Below are positions 36,481-45,540 of a stretch of 64,000 bases of DNA, in pieces. Source of the DNA: Chryseobacterium soli (GTDB lineage Bacteria > Bacteroidota > Bacteroidia > Flavobacteriales > Weeksellaceae). Location: positions 62,001 through 126,000 of the forward strand of contig NZ_JPRH01000012.1 of NCBI RefSeq assembly GCF_000737705.1, in the 5' to 3' direction. Within the stretch, counting starts at the first letter, position 1; each line of letters starts with the position of its first letter. A program made the translations under genes and the position numbers. The notes beneath the pieces were generated by a model. It searched no databases, was not told the origin of the DNA, and saw nothing but the letters and a program-made list of their open reading frames with translations.

Positions 36481-37485
36481 ATGTCAACAATTAAAGTAGG
36501 TATCAACGGGTTTGGTAGAATTGGACGTCTTGTTTTCAGAGCAATGACTGAAAGAAGCAACATCGAAGTTGTAGGAATCAATGACCTTATCGATGCTACA
36601 TACATGGCTTACATGTTAAAATATGATTCTGTACACGGAATTTTCCCTGGAGAAGTATCTGTAGAAGGTAACGATCTTGTGGTAAACGGTAAAAGAATCA
36701 GAGTAACTGCTGAGAGAGACCCGAACAACCTAAAATGGAACGAGATCGGAGCTGACTATATCGTAGAATCTACAGGTCTTTTCTTATCAAAAGATTCTGC
36801 TCAGGCTCACATTAATGCAGGTGCAAAAAAAGTAATCCTTTCTGCTCCATCTAAAGATGATACTCCAATGTTCGTAATGGGTGTAAACCATAAAGAACTT
36901 ACTGACGATATCAAAATTTTATCAAACGCTTCTTGTACTACTAACTGTTTAGCTCCTTTAGCTAAAGTAATCCACGATAACTTCGGAATCGTAGAAGGTC
37001 TAATGACAACAGTACATGCTACAACGGCAACTCAGAAAACAGTTGACGGTCCTTCAATGAAAGACTGGAGAGGTGGTAGAGCTGCATTAAACAATATTAT
37101 CCCTTCTTCTACAGGTGCTGCTAAAGCAGTAGGAAAAGTAATTCCTTCTCTAAACGGAAAATTAACAGGGATGTCTTTCAGAGTTCCAACGGTAGACGTT
37201 TCTGTTGTTGACCTTACTGTAAGATTGGAAAAAGCAACTTCTTACGAGGAGATCTGTGCTGCTATCAAAGCTGCTTCTGAAGGAGAATTAAAAGGAATCT
37301 TAGGATATACTGAAGATGCAGTAGTATCTCAGGATTTTGTAGGAGATAAGAGAACTTCTATCTTTGACAAAGATGCTGGTATCATGCTTTCTCCTAACTT
37401 TGTAAAACTTGTTTCTTGGTATGACAACGAAATGGGTTATTCAAACAAGTTAGTAGATATGCTTGTACATTCTGCTTCTTTATAA
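36481..37485 (+). CDS. gap: Glyceraldehyde-3-phosphate dehydrogenase, type I
   Basis: A 334-residue NAD-dependent enzyme. It has the Rossmann motif 'GINGFGRIGRLVFRA', the catalytic 'SNASCTTNCLAPLAKV' with the nucleophilic Cys, 'HATTATQKTVDGPSMKDWRGGR' and the C-terminal 'SWYDNEMGYSNKLVDML'. Codon choice here is visibly more regular than in neighbouring genes (for example AAC, TCT, GGT, CTT), as expected for a highly expressed gene. It is co-directional with pfkA, and a good terminator follows. Confidence 0.97.
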   Translation: MSTIKVGINGFGRIGRLVFRAMTERSNIEVVGINDLIDATYMAYMLKYDSVHGIFPGEVSVEGNDLVVNGKRIRVTAERDPNNLKWNEIGADYIVESTGLFLSKDSAQAHINAGAKKVILSAPSKDDTPMFVMGVNHKELTDDIKILSNASCTTNCLAPLAKVIHDNFGIVEGLMTTVHATTATQKTVDGPSMKDWRGGRAALNNIIPSSTGAAKAVGKVIPSLNGKLTGMSFRVPTVDVSVVDLTVRLEKATSYEEICAAIKAASEGELKGILGYTEDAVVSQDFVGDKRTSIFDKDAGIMLSPNFVKLVSWYDNEMGYSNKLVDMLVHSASL

Positions 37486-37510
37486 TACGTTACAAGAAAT
37501 ATACTATAAA

Positions 37511-37539
37511 AAAAACCTTCCTCATGGGAAGGTTTTTTG
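37511..37539 (+). terminator. Terminator after gap
   Basis: AAAAACCTTCC-tcat-GGGAAGGTTTTTT followed by more T residues ends the pfkA-gap operon; the left A run could also serve the converging gene. Confidence 0.85.
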
Positions 37540-37621
37540 TTTTTAATTACCAACATTCGCAACTGATTCCGAAATGTTTTCAATAACAAAAAACGTCATA
37601 AATAATAATGGTATGCACATT

Positions 37622-38422
37622 TTATTTACTAACAAAAGGATTTTTATCAAATCTGAATGATATACCTATAAACGGATTAGCTCTATACTGCATTTTATTA
37701 AGATTATCGGAAGTTACGGAGCTGTCGATATTTTGTCCTATGGTATAATCAAGGTTTGGTCGATTTTGTTTATGTACTGCAATACCAGCTGTTAAAATAA
37801 TATTTTGCCCTATACCCAAGGCGCCACCAGCAAAAACTGATAATTCTTCAAAATTAAAACCTAAACCACCTGTAAAACCAGGAGATAAATTTTCATGATT
37901 ATTTATAAATGTAAACATTATTGACGGCATTAAATCCATCATTTTTCCATCTCTTACTTCAATAACCTTACTATCTAAAGAGGTAAACTTGGAACGATTT
38001 GTAAATAAGATGGCATTGGCCCCAAAAGAGGTAGTCCAGCTCCAGTCAGATTGGCTTTTAATTTTATAAATTCTTTCCTTAGGCTCATCATCCGCATAAA
38101 TAGTAATAATGTATTCAGTATTTTTCCTGTAGACCATCTTATTATTCATTTCCTTACTATTTTTTTTATCATCTCGACTGCTATCATTTTTTTTAATCTC
38201 AGTGGATAAAGGATGCTGTAAAGCTGCATTTCTTGTTATAGAAATACTATAATTCTTTGGATTTTCAATCTTATAATTATAGGTCCCGCTTTCTACAATT
38301 ATTTCGAAAGATTTCACTGGCATGTCAGCGTAAATAGTTATCATTGTACCATTTACACTTATTTGTCCGAAAACCATTCCCGCCCATCCCAGCAGAAATA
38401 GTACTAATACATTTGTTTTCAT
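37622..38422 (-). CDS. Secreted protein with predicted barrel, unknown function
   Basis: A 266-residue protein with signal peptide (MKTNVLVLFLLGWAGMVFGQ). An immunoglobulin-like N-terminal part (about residues 20-125) includes a Lys/Asp/Asn-rich insertion ('KKNDSSRDDKKNSKEMNNK'). The C-terminal half has amphipathic strands ending 'YRANPFIGISFRF', like a small outer-membrane barrel. I do not recognise a family. Its leader, including the start codon, recurs in degenerate form about 330 bases upstream, suggesting past tandem duplication. Confidence 0.7.
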   Translation of the reverse strand: MKTNVLVLFLLGWAGMVFGQISVNGTMITIYADMPVKSFEIIVESGTYNYKIENPKNYSISITRNAALQHPLSTEIKKNDSSRDDKKNSKEMNNKMVYRKNTEYIITIYADDEPKERIYKIKSQSDWSWTTSFGANAILFTNRSKFTSLDSKVIEVRDGKMMDLMPSIMFTFINNHENLSPGFTGGLGFNFEELSVFAGGALGIGQNIILTAGIAVHKQNRPNLDYTIGQNIDSSVTSDNLNKMQYRANPFIGISFRFDKNPFVSK

Positions 38423-38453
38423 GGCTATTAATTTTAAACAAATGTTGGAATTT
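38415..38453. repeat. Repeat copy A: leader and start of the 37622-38422 gene
   Basis: On the minus strand this block reads from AAATTCCAACATTTGT through the leader to ATGAAAAC. It matches copy B (38743-38780) at most positions, with a one-base gap; in copy B the ATG has become AGG. Confidence 0.6.
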
Positions 38454-38742
38454 AATACGTGCGGGGAAAGTACCCGTTTGTGTAGTTTTCACTCTGATTA
38501 TTGGCGGAAGGAATAATGTACATAAAAAGCCTCTCAACGCATTGAGAGGCCGTTCGTTTATCATTTTCAAACAACTAACAAGAAAAAGCTAAACTTTATT
38601 TATAACATTCATTCATAGATTTTGATCTATCTATTTGATTTGTAACAAGATTACCGTATTCTATTTCCATATTCTCCCAGCTAAAAAGCGAAGCACAGAA
38701 AAATATAAAACCGTACCATTTATACAGCTTATCATCAATTGG

Positions 38743-38780
38743 GTTTTCCTGGTTATTAGTTTGTACAAATGTTGGAATTT
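38743..38780. repeat. Repeat copy B of the leader block
   Basis: About 32 of 38 positions match copy A at 38415-38453. It includes the promoter-like AACATTTG (one mismatch to TAnnTTTG) on the minus strand, but the start codon is lost. Confidence 0.55.
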
Positions 38781-38796
38781 TATTAACATAAAAAAA

Positions 38797-38818
38797 TCCC
38801 ACTTTAGTGGGATTTTCT
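38797..38818 (+). terminator. Terminator-like hairpin before the LuxR gene
   Basis: ATCCCACTttAGTGGGATTTTCTTT, preceded by an A run, would work on either strand. On the plus strand it isolates the LuxR-type gene from upstream transcription. Confidence 0.65.
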
Positions 38819-38856
38819 TTAGATTTTAATTATTTTAGCCTTTAAACTAAGTATGC

Positions 38857-39633
38857 ATGAAAAATTCAGAAAAAAAACATTCTCTTATTGAAGTTTGGGA
38901 CACCTATCCAGGTGTAAGGAATGCGAGCAGAGAAATTCTGAATACACCATCCATTGAGCGCATTATTGGTGAAATGTTTGCCGTCGGTGAGTTTTATTAT
39001 TATCTTTTAAATCTTACCAACAGTACCCTCTCCCATCACCATGAAAATATTTTAAAGCTCCATGGACTCAAAGAATATCCGAAAAATCTAAAAGAGGTCC
39101 TTGATCTTACCCATCCTGACGATATACCTTTTGTAATAAAAGCTGAAAAAACAGTTATTGAAAAAATGGCAGAAATCGGTTTTGAGAATCAGCTGTATTT
39201 AAAACTAAGCTATTGCTTCAGAATGAAAACAGCAAACGGTAACTATGAAATGTTCCATCATCAGGCCATTCTTACGATGGAAGATGAAACCGGCCAGCCT
39301 ATTCAGGCCATCAATATCCATACAAATATCAATCATATCACGAAAGAAAATCCTTACACCGTTTTGGTGACAGGAATAAGCCCGCGAAACGATTTCCATC
39401 AAATAAAATTGTGTAATTTTTCGCAGTCTACTAATTTTTTCGAAAACTTAACGAAAAGAGAAACGGAAGTGCTGTCTTTTATTCTAAAAGGCTTTTCGGC
39501 ATCGGAAATAGCCAAAGCACTGATCTTATCTGAGCATACAGTCCGAAGCCACCGAAAGAATATTTTAAGGAAAACCAACTCTAAAAACAGCAAAGAACTA
39601 TTAAAAAAAGCTTTTGAATGGGGTTTACTTTAA
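38857..39633 (+). CDS. LuxR-type transcriptional regulator with PAS-like domain
   Basis: A 258-residue regulator. The C-terminal 60 residues are a LuxR helix-turn-helix ('LTKRETEVLSFILKGFSASEIAKAL', 'SEHTVRSHRKNILRKTN'). The N-terminal 180 residues have the layout of a PAS-fold sensor ('FYYYLLNLTNSTLSHHHENIL', 'YCFRMKTANGNYEMFHHQAI'). No phospho-acceptor domain is visible, so it is probably a one-component sensor. This architecture is frequent in Chryseobacterium. Targets are unknown; the adjacent MpaB-type gene is one candidate. Confidence 0.85.
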   Translation: MKNSEKKHSLIEVWDTYPGVRNASREILNTPSIERIIGEMFAVGEFYYYLLNLTNSTLSHHHENILKLHGLKEYPKNLKEVLDLTHPDDIPFVIKAEKTVIEKMAEIGFENQLYLKLSYCFRMKTANGNYEMFHHQAILTMEDETGQPIQAINIHTNINHITKENPYTVLVTGISPRNDFHQIKLCNFSQSTNFFENLTKRETEVLSFILKGFSASEIAKALILSEHTVRSHRKNILRKTNSKNSKELLKKAFEWGLL

Positions 39634-39717
39634 TTTTATACTCATTATTGGAAAATTCTCAATGCCTGACAAATCTCACCATGAAATTCTGATATAAAAC
39701 TCGTATTTTTATACATC

Positions 39718-40914
39718 ATGGAAAGATTTACTGTACCACCACGTTTTAAAGATTCACCTCACTTCAAAGATTTTTGGGAAAGCGGCAACGGAAAACAGCT
39801 TATCGAATTCTCCGGAGCTGAGATCAATTTTAAGGATTTTGAAAAATTTTCTCCTTACTTTTACCATGTTGATGAAGCAGGAGATGATGTTGTAAAAGAG
39901 GTGTACTTCACTAAAAAATTCCAGGAAGCTTCTAAAGAAATCGAACAGTATATCCGAAATGGTGTTTCTGAAAATGATCCTATTCCGGAAAGCGTAAAAA
40001 AGCTTTTTACCCAAACCCAGCATATTCCCGAATGGCTGGATCATAATCTATTAAAAAGCGGTGCAGAGCTTTGCATGAGAGGCAATATCGATTCTCTGAT
40101 CTCCTTACGGGATTACTGCCTGATGGGTGGTTATGATTATGCCTACCTCAACAAACCTTTAATTGTGACAGAAGCCTTAAAAAAAGGAGCGGTGAAACGT
40201 CTCTCCGAAACATTAGATTTTTGGGTGAATGTAACAAGGTATAATGCGCTGGAAATTCATGCAAAGGGATATGAATTTGCTATTAAAACCCGCCTTATTC
40301 ATTCTTACGCAAGACTTTCCATTAAAAAGCATTATAAAGATTGGGACACTGAAAACTGGGGTGAACCTATTAATTCATGGGATATGATGGCGACTTACAT
40401 CGGCTTTAGCTTGGTTTTTCTTCATAGTCTCCAAAAATTGGGCAATACTTTTTCTGAAGATGAAGAAAAAGGACTTTTCCACCTTTGGAAATATGTAGGG
40501 TATCTGCTGGGAATTCCTGAAAACCTTATGCCTGACAATAAAAAACAGGCTACTGAATATTTTTATCTATGGACCTCTGTGCAACCATCTTCCGACAAAG
40601 ATTCGGTTTTACTGGCCCATTCGTTACTGAATGAATCATTGGAAAATCCAATCCTGAAATTTCAGTTTCAGAGAAAAAACCTTCGCTATCTGCATATCTG
40701 TTGCACCTGGTTTTTACTGGACGATGAAGTTTGCAAAAGGTTGCAGATTCCGGATGTTCCCAATAAGAATTTATTTCCGGTAACAAAAAAGGTGATCAAT
40801 AAAATATACGACAAAACCGTGAGTCGTGAAGCCCGGATAAAAAAGGGGAACAAAGACCAGTTAAAAGTGTTGGAAGACTATTTAAGGGTCACAAAAAATT
40901 CGAATTTTCATTAA
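39718..40914 (+). CDS. MpaB/rubber-oxygenase-like (DUF2236) protein
   Basis: A 398-residue predicted soluble protein with the DUF2236 (ER-bound oxygenase MpaB / latex-clearing protein Lcp) fold. 'KTRLIHSYARLSIKKHY' (about residue 195) carries the conserved R-x-x-H-x-x-x-R pattern in which the His ligates heme b, and 'PINSWDMMATYIGFSLVFLHSL' is the second conserved block. Characterised relatives cleave C=C bonds in polyisoprene or terpenoid side chains. No signal peptide is visible, so a cytoplasmic or peripheral location is likely. It follows the LuxR-type regulator by 84 bases. Confidence 0.82.
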   Translation: MERFTVPPRFKDSPHFKDFWESGNGKQLIEFSGAEINFKDFEKFSPYFYHVDEAGDDVVKEVYFTKKFQEASKEIEQYIRNGVSENDPIPESVKKLFTQTQHIPEWLDHNLLKSGAELCMRGNIDSLISLRDYCLMGGYDYAYLNKPLIVTEALKKGAVKRLSETLDFWVNVTRYNALEIHAKGYEFAIKTRLIHSYARLSIKKHYKDWDTENWGEPINSWDMMATYIGFSLVFLHSLQKLGNTFSEDEEKGLFHLWKYVGYLLGIPENLMPDNKKQATEYFYLWTSVQPSSDKDSVLLAHSLLNESLENPILKFQFQRKNLRYLHICCTWFLLDDEVCKRLQIPDVPNKNLFPVTKKVINKIYDKTVSREARIKKGNKDQLKVLEDYLRVTKNSNFH

Positions 40915-41116
40915 ATAAAACAATGATATTCTGATATTCTTCCGTAAAATTTCATTTTATATTTTCAGATTATGTATTGATGCATCAGCTTCGTTCTGAA
41001 CCTGATCAGCATCTTCAATTTTATTATTTTTTAACGCTTAAAACAGCTTTTCAAGAGAAATAATATTAGTTTTTGATGTTTAAATTATGTATTTTTGAGA
41101 AATTATTTTAATCGAG

Positions 41117-42124
41117 ATGAGCAATATTGATGATAAGAAAAAAGCACTTGCATTGGTGCTTGACAAGTTAGATAAAACGTACGGAAAAGGGACTGTAATG
41201 ACATTGGGCGACAATACTGTCGACAATACAATAGAAGTAATTCCTTCCGGTTCTTTGGGCATAGACATTGCGCTAGGAGTTGGTGGATACCCAAGAGGAA
41301 GAATCATTGAGATCTACGGCCCTGAATCTTCAGGTAAAACAACCTTAACGCTTCATGCAATTGCTGAAGCACAAAAAGCTGGCGGTATTGCAGCGTTCAT
41401 TGATGCGGAGCATGCTTTCGACAGAACCTATGCTGCAAAACTAGGAATTGATCTGGAAAACTTAATTATATCTCAGCCGGACAACGGTGAACAGGCTTTA
41501 GAAATTGCGGATAATCTGATCCGTTCAGGAGCGATTGATATTGTCGTTATTGACTCTGTTGCTGCTCTTACTCCAAAAGCAGAGATTGAAGGTGAAATGG
41601 GAGATTCAAAAATGGGTCTTCATGCAAGATTGATGTCTCAGGCATTGAGAAAACTAACAGCTACCATTTCAAGAACGAAATGTACGGTAATTTTCATCAA
41701 CCAGTTAAGAGAAAAAATCGGAGTAATGTTCGGAAACCCTGAAACAACTACCGGTGGTAATGCATTGAAATTTTACGCTTCTGTAAGAATTGATATCAGA
41801 AAGGCCAGTGCACCGATTAAAAATGGTGATGAAGCAGTAGGAAGCCGTGTGAAAGTGAAAATTGTTAAAAACAAAGTAGCTCCACCTTTCAAACAAGCTG
41901 AATTCGACATTATGTACGGTGAAGGTGTATCTAAAACAGGTGAGATCCTTGATCAGGCGGTAGACTTAGGAATTGTAAAGAAAAGCGGTTCTTGGTTCAG
42001 CTATGAGGAAACTAAATTAGGACAAGGCCGTGATGCGGTAAAAGATGTTCTGAAAGACAACCCTGAACTTTCTGAGGAATTGGAAAACAAAATCAAAGAA
42101 GAATTGAAAAATAAAGTAAAATAA
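41117..42124 (+). CDS. recA: Recombinase RecA
   Basis: A 335-residue DNA-strand-exchange ATPase. The Walker A motif 'GPESSGKTT' lies near residue 70, 'VVIDSVAALTPKAEIEGEMGD' is Walker B and L1, and 'NQLREKIGVMFGNPETTTGGNALKFYASVR' spans L2 and the conserved core. The short C-terminal acidic and basic tail ('EELENKIKEELKNKVK') is normal. No SOS-box-like palindrome is evident upstream; a TATTTTTG element lies at 41090-41097. No intein is present. Confidence 0.97.
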   Translation: MSNIDDKKKALALVLDKLDKTYGKGTVMTLGDNTVDNTIEVIPSGSLGIDIALGVGGYPRGRIIEIYGPESSGKTTLTLHAIAEAQKAGGIAAFIDAEHAFDRTYAAKLGIDLENLIISQPDNGEQALEIADNLIRSGAIDIVVIDSVAALTPKAEIEGEMGDSKMGLHARLMSQALRKLTATISRTKCTVIFINQLREKIGVMFGNPETTTGGNALKFYASVRIDIRKASAPIKNGDEAVGSRVKVKIVKNKVAPPFKQAEFDIMYGEGVSKTGEILDQAVDLGIVKKSGSWFSYEETKLGQGRDAVKDVLKDNPELSEELENKIKEELKNKVK

Positions 42125-42454
42125 TTTTTCAATGAGTAATAATGTAAAGGCAGCTTTCGGGCTGTCTTTTTTTGTTATACTCTTTTTTACCATGGATTGC
42201 ACGGATTTTCACAGATGATTATGTTTATTTTGAATATGGGGTTTGTGGGATTTTTATTTAATAATATTGTGGTTTTGGCTAAAGCCAGATGGATTTTTTG
42301 TTTTTTTTAAGTGGGTTAAAACCCACTTCTATTGAATAACCAAAATCTTTTATCTTTTATCTTTTAATCTAATTCTGTCAATCTGTCACTTTTCTGGGCG
42401 TGGTATTTTTTTTGTGCAAGATGAGAATGAACTATAATCAAAAATCAACATATT
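42125..42454. other. Intergenic region recA-htpG with terminator and degenerate repeats
   Basis: After the recA terminator (42147-42174) the region holds a 28-base block beginning CATGGATTGCACGG (42193-42220) related to the 'CACAGAT' dispersed repeats, and a perfect stem AAGTGGGTT-aa-AACCCACTT (42309-42328). No coding potential is visible. The htpG promoter must lie near the right end but no clear TAnnTTTG match is seen. Confidence 0.5.
42147..42174 (+). terminator. Terminator of recA
   Basis: AGGCAGC-tttcg-GGCTGTCT with one G-T pair, followed by T7. Confidence 0.75.
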
Positions 42455-44350
42455 ATGACTAAAGGAAATATTAACGTATCGGTGGAAAACATTTTCCCAC
42501 TTATTAAAAAATTTCTTTACAGTGATCACGAAATATTCTTAAGAGAGCTTATATCCAATGCAACGGATGCTACTCTTAAGTTAAAACACCTAACGAGTAT
42601 AGGTGAAGTTAAAGTAGAGTACGGAAATCCACAGCTTGAGGTTAAAGTTGATAAAGAGCAGAAAACGCTCCGCATCATTGACCAGGGAATTGGGATGACC
42701 GCTGAAGAGGTAGAAAAATACATCAACCAGGTTGCTTTTTCCGGCGCTGAAGAATTTCTTGAAAAGTATAAGGACACGGCAAAAGATTCAGGAATTATCG
42801 GCCATTTCGGTCTTGGATTCTATTCTGCGTTTATGGTGGCAGAAAAAGTAGAAATCCTTACAAAATCTTATAAAGACGAACCTGCAGTACGTTGGATCTG
42901 CGATGGAAGTCCTGAATTTACACTTGAAGAAACAACCGATAAGACAGATCGTGGAACTGAAATCATTCTCCATATCGCTGAAGATTCTACGGAATTCCTT
43001 GAGGAGTCTAAAATCCGCGAATTATTATTAAAGTATAATAAATTCATGCCTGTTCCCATTAAATTCGGAACTAAAACCCAGACGCTTCCTGTACCGGAAG
43101 ATGCTCCGGAAGGCACGGTTGCAGAAACTGAAGAAGTAGACAACATTATCAATAATCCAACTCCGGCATGGACAACGGCGCCGAGTGATCTTACTGATCA
43201 GGATTATCTGAAGTTCTACCATGAACTGTATCCTATGCAGTTTGAAGAGCCTTTATTCCACATTCACCTGAATGTTGACTATCCGTTCAATCTGACCGGG
43301 ATCCTATTCTTTCCGAAGTTGAGCAATAATTTAAATATTGATAAAGATAAAATCCAGTTATACCAGAATCAGGTATATGTAACGGATGAGGTGAAAGGTA
43401 TTGTACCCGATTTCCTAATGCTTCTGAGAGGAGTTATCGATTCCCCGGATATCCCGTTAAATGTTTCCCGTTCTTACCTTCAGGCTGACGGTGCAGTGAA
43501 GAAGATTTCTTCTTATATCACGAAGAAAGTAGCTGATAAAATGTCTTCATTGATCAATGAAAACCGTGAAGATTACGAGAAAAAATGGAACGACATCAAA
43601 ATCGTTATCGAATACGGAATTGTTTCTGAAGAGAAATTCTACGAAAAAGCTGATAAATTCACCCTATACCCTACTGTTGACGGAAAGTATTTCTTGTGGA
43701 ATGAGCTGACTGAGAAGATCAAACCTTCACAAACGGATAAAGACGGTAATTTAGTGATTCTTTATGCTACTAATGCTGACGAACAGCACAGCTATATTCA
43801 ATCTGCGAAAGATAAAGGGTATGAAGTTATTTTATTAGACTCTCCTATCGCTTCGCATATCATCCAAAAACTTGAAACGTCTAAAGAAAAAGTTTCATTT
43901 GCAAGAGTGGATGCTGACCACATCAACAATCTGATCAAGAAAGATGAGCCGGTTATTTCGAAATTAAATGAGGCCGACAAGGAATCATTAAAAAGGAATG
44001 TTGAAGAGGCAATAAGCGATGCTAAATTCACCGTACAGCTTGAAGATATGGACAGCAATGATGCACCGTTCACGATTACACAGCCGGAATTTATGAGAAG
44101 AATGAAAGACATGCAGGCTACAGGTGGTGGCGGAGGAATGTTCGGAATGGGAGGATTCCCTGAGATGTACAATCTGATCGTCAACTCCAACAGCGAATTT
44201 GCCAATCAGATCTTAAAGACCGAAAATACTGAGGAAAAAGTAAGTCTGATACAACACGCCTTAGATCTGGCGAAACTTTCCCAAAACTTATTGAAAGGGA
44301 AAGATCTTACTGACTTTATCCAGAGAAGCTATAAGCAGCTAGAAAAATAA
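42455..44350 (+). CDS. htpG: Molecular chaperone HtpG (Hsp90)
   Basis: A 631-residue ATP-dependent chaperone dimer. The N-terminal GHKL ATPase motifs are 'LRELISNATDATLKLKHL' (Asn for Mg-ATP), 'RIIDQGIGMTAEEVE' and 'GHFGLGFYSAFMVA'. The middle domain carries 'LLRGVIDSPDIPLNVSRSYLQ', with the catalytic-loop Arg, and the C-terminal domain completes the dimer interface. A Gly-rich insertion ('GGGGGMFGMGGFP') near residue 565 is a Bacteroidota feature. It is monocistronic, with a strong terminator. Confidence 0.96.
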   Translation: MTKGNINVSVENIFPLIKKFLYSDHEIFLRELISNATDATLKLKHLTSIGEVKVEYGNPQLEVKVDKEQKTLRIIDQGIGMTAEEVEKYINQVAFSGAEEFLEKYKDTAKDSGIIGHFGLGFYSAFMVAEKVEILTKSYKDEPAVRWICDGSPEFTLEETTDKTDRGTEIILHIAEDSTEFLEESKIRELLLKYNKFMPVPIKFGTKTQTLPVPEDAPEGTVAETEEVDNIINNPTPAWTTAPSDLTDQDYLKFYHELYPMQFEEPLFHIHLNVDYPFNLTGILFFPKLSNNLNIDKDKIQLYQNQVYVTDEVKGIVPDFLMLLRGVIDSPDIPLNVSRSYLQADGAVKKISSYITKKVADKMSSLINENREDYEKKWNDIKIVIEYGIVSEEKFYEKADKFTLYPTVDGKYFLWNELTEKIKPSQTDKDGNLVILYATNADEQHSYIQSAKDKGYEVILLDSPIASHIIQKLETSKEKVSFARVDADHINNLIKKDEPVISKLNEADKESLKRNVEEAISDAKFTVQLEDMDSNDAPFTITQPEFMRRMKDMQATGGGGGMFGMGGFPEMYNLIVNSNSEFANQILKTENTEEKVSLIQHALDLAKLSQNLLKGKDLTDFIQRSYKQLEK

Positions 44351-44358
44351 AATCATCA

Positions 44359-44393
44359 AAAACGGCATAGTGTTATCATCTATGCCGTTTTTA
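44359..44393 (+). terminator. Terminator of htpG
   Basis: AAAACGGCATAG and CTATGCCGTTTT form a 12-base stem followed by T residues. Confidence 0.88.
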
Positions 44394-44439
44394 TAATCTA
44401 TTATCCTGAATATGATTACATTTGTGAAAAACGTAATCC

Positions 44440-45525
44440 ATGTTCGAAATATCTCTTGGAATGCTTCCCATTCTATTCCTGTTCAGCTTGGGGATTGCTT
44501 TGTTCCATACATTCATTTTATCGGGAATTTTTAATATCCGGCTAAAACCCAGCTGGGTTATGTTTGTTATAGATCCCGCTATTTTAGGTATTGCATTCCT
44601 GTTTTTCCAAAAAGAATCAGGATTTATTTTCATGGGATTATTTCTGTCTGTTTTTGTGATGGGCATTATAGGAATTATAAAACAGGGAATTCAATCTACC
44701 ATTGAATCTTTCAGGGAACAGCGGAAAAAGAAAACTCCGGTCTGGAAAATTGTTGGGGGCGCATTGTTAGCCCTTTTCGCTTACCTCGCTTTTTTCTATT
44801 TAGGAATCTATTCTTTCTTTCTTATTTTTTCCGTGATCATTTTAAGCGCTATTCTTCCCAATACGACCAATCGTTTTTATTTTTATCAAAGAGTCCTTCC
44901 CACTTCCACGATCCAAAGTGTAGCCATGGGGCTTGCTGAAATTTCAGGGAAAGCAAAAGCCATTCAGCCAGTAACTTCTCCCGACACTGATACTGTATGT
45001 GTAGGATATATTTATACGGTTGATCAAATCAGTACTTCCACCGATGACGATGGAAGAACGTCCACTTCTTATCATGAGATCTCAAGAAAAACAAATCTTA
45101 ACAATTTTTATATTGAAGACGAAACCGGAAAAATAGAAATCATTCCCGACAAATTACAGTGGATTAGCTTTTCACCTACCCACTCAAGGGAAGACGGCTC
45201 AAGACGGTATCAGGAATTTATCCTTGATGAAAAAACAGACTTCCTTCTGATCGGACAGGCTTTTTATGAAGGTTCTACCTCTATTTTTCGCTTTGATGAA
45301 GGAAAGAAAGTATTTGGAATTGCTCCTTTGGATATTGTGAATTTTGCGAATAAATGGAGGCCTTTAAAATTGAGAGCGTTAACAACATTAGCCTGTATCG
45401 CAGTATTGGCAGCGATGATTCTTTTTACTCCGATTACAATGAATGGAAATACAATGGTGATTGAACAGCGAAACTGGAAACAAATACTGAAATCCAACCC
45501 TTTTGAAGGTATTTTTAACCGTTAA
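44440..45525 (+). CDS. Multi-pass membrane protein with GIDE/MAPL-like domain
   Basis: A 361-residue protein with about five N-terminal helices (residues 5-150), a soluble beta-rich region (about 155-305) and one C-terminal helix (about 318-335). The soluble part, from 'TSTIQSVAMGLAEISGKAKAI' through 'NNFYIEDETGKIEIIPDKLQ', resembles the GIDE (BAM) domain of mitochondrial MAPL and its bacterial relatives, which lack the RING finger. This is moderate-confidence fold recognition. It is the first gene of a compact cassette: a LemA gene follows after 15 bases. A TACATTTG promoter element lies at 44417-44424. Confidence 0.68.
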   Translation: MFEISLGMLPILFLFSLGIALFHTFILSGIFNIRLKPSWVMFVIDPAILGIAFLFFQKESGFIFMGLFLSVFVMGIIGIIKQGIQSTIESFREQRKKKTPVWKIVGGALLALFAYLAFFYLGIYSFFLIFSVIILSAILPNTTNRFYFYQRVLPTSTIQSVAMGLAEISGKAKAIQPVTSPDTDTVCVGYIYTVDQISTSTDDDGRTSTSYHEISRKTNLNNFYIEDETGKIEIIPDKLQWISFSPTHSREDGSRRYQEFILDEKTDFLLIGQAFYEGSTSIFRFDEGKKVFGIAPLDIVNFANKWRPLKLRALTTLACIAVLAAMILFTPITMNGNTMVIEQRNWKQILKSNPFEGIFNR

Positions 45526-45540
45526 TATACTTCTGAACAT

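Larger units (their letters stand above)
38423..38856. other. Intergenic region with duplicated leader and three hairpins
   Basis: This 434-base stretch holds repeat copy B (38743-38780), a stem GCCTCTCA-N6-TGAGAGGC (38529-38550) whose minus-strand side is followed by T5, and a stem ATCCCACT-tt-AGTGGGAT (38797-38814). Between them, on the minus strand, a 68-codon frame (38802-38596) is open but shows no domain or signal peptide. I read the area as the remains of a duplicated gene or a short minus-strand transcript of unknown purpose. Confidence 0.5.

Noticed and set aside
38596..38802. 68-codon minus-strand frame as a gene
   Set aside because: No signal, domain or codon-position pattern; its start lies inside a decayed leader copy, so it is more likely a remnant.
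40960..41045. Short minus-strand frame encoding an acidic peptide before recA
   Set aside because: Only about 26 codons, bounded by stops, with no start; too little to call a pseudogene.
44801..44880. GIDE-like protein as a true E3 ubiquitin ligase
   Set aside because: No RING-finger cysteine and histidine pattern exists in the protein; only the membrane-adjacent domain is similar.
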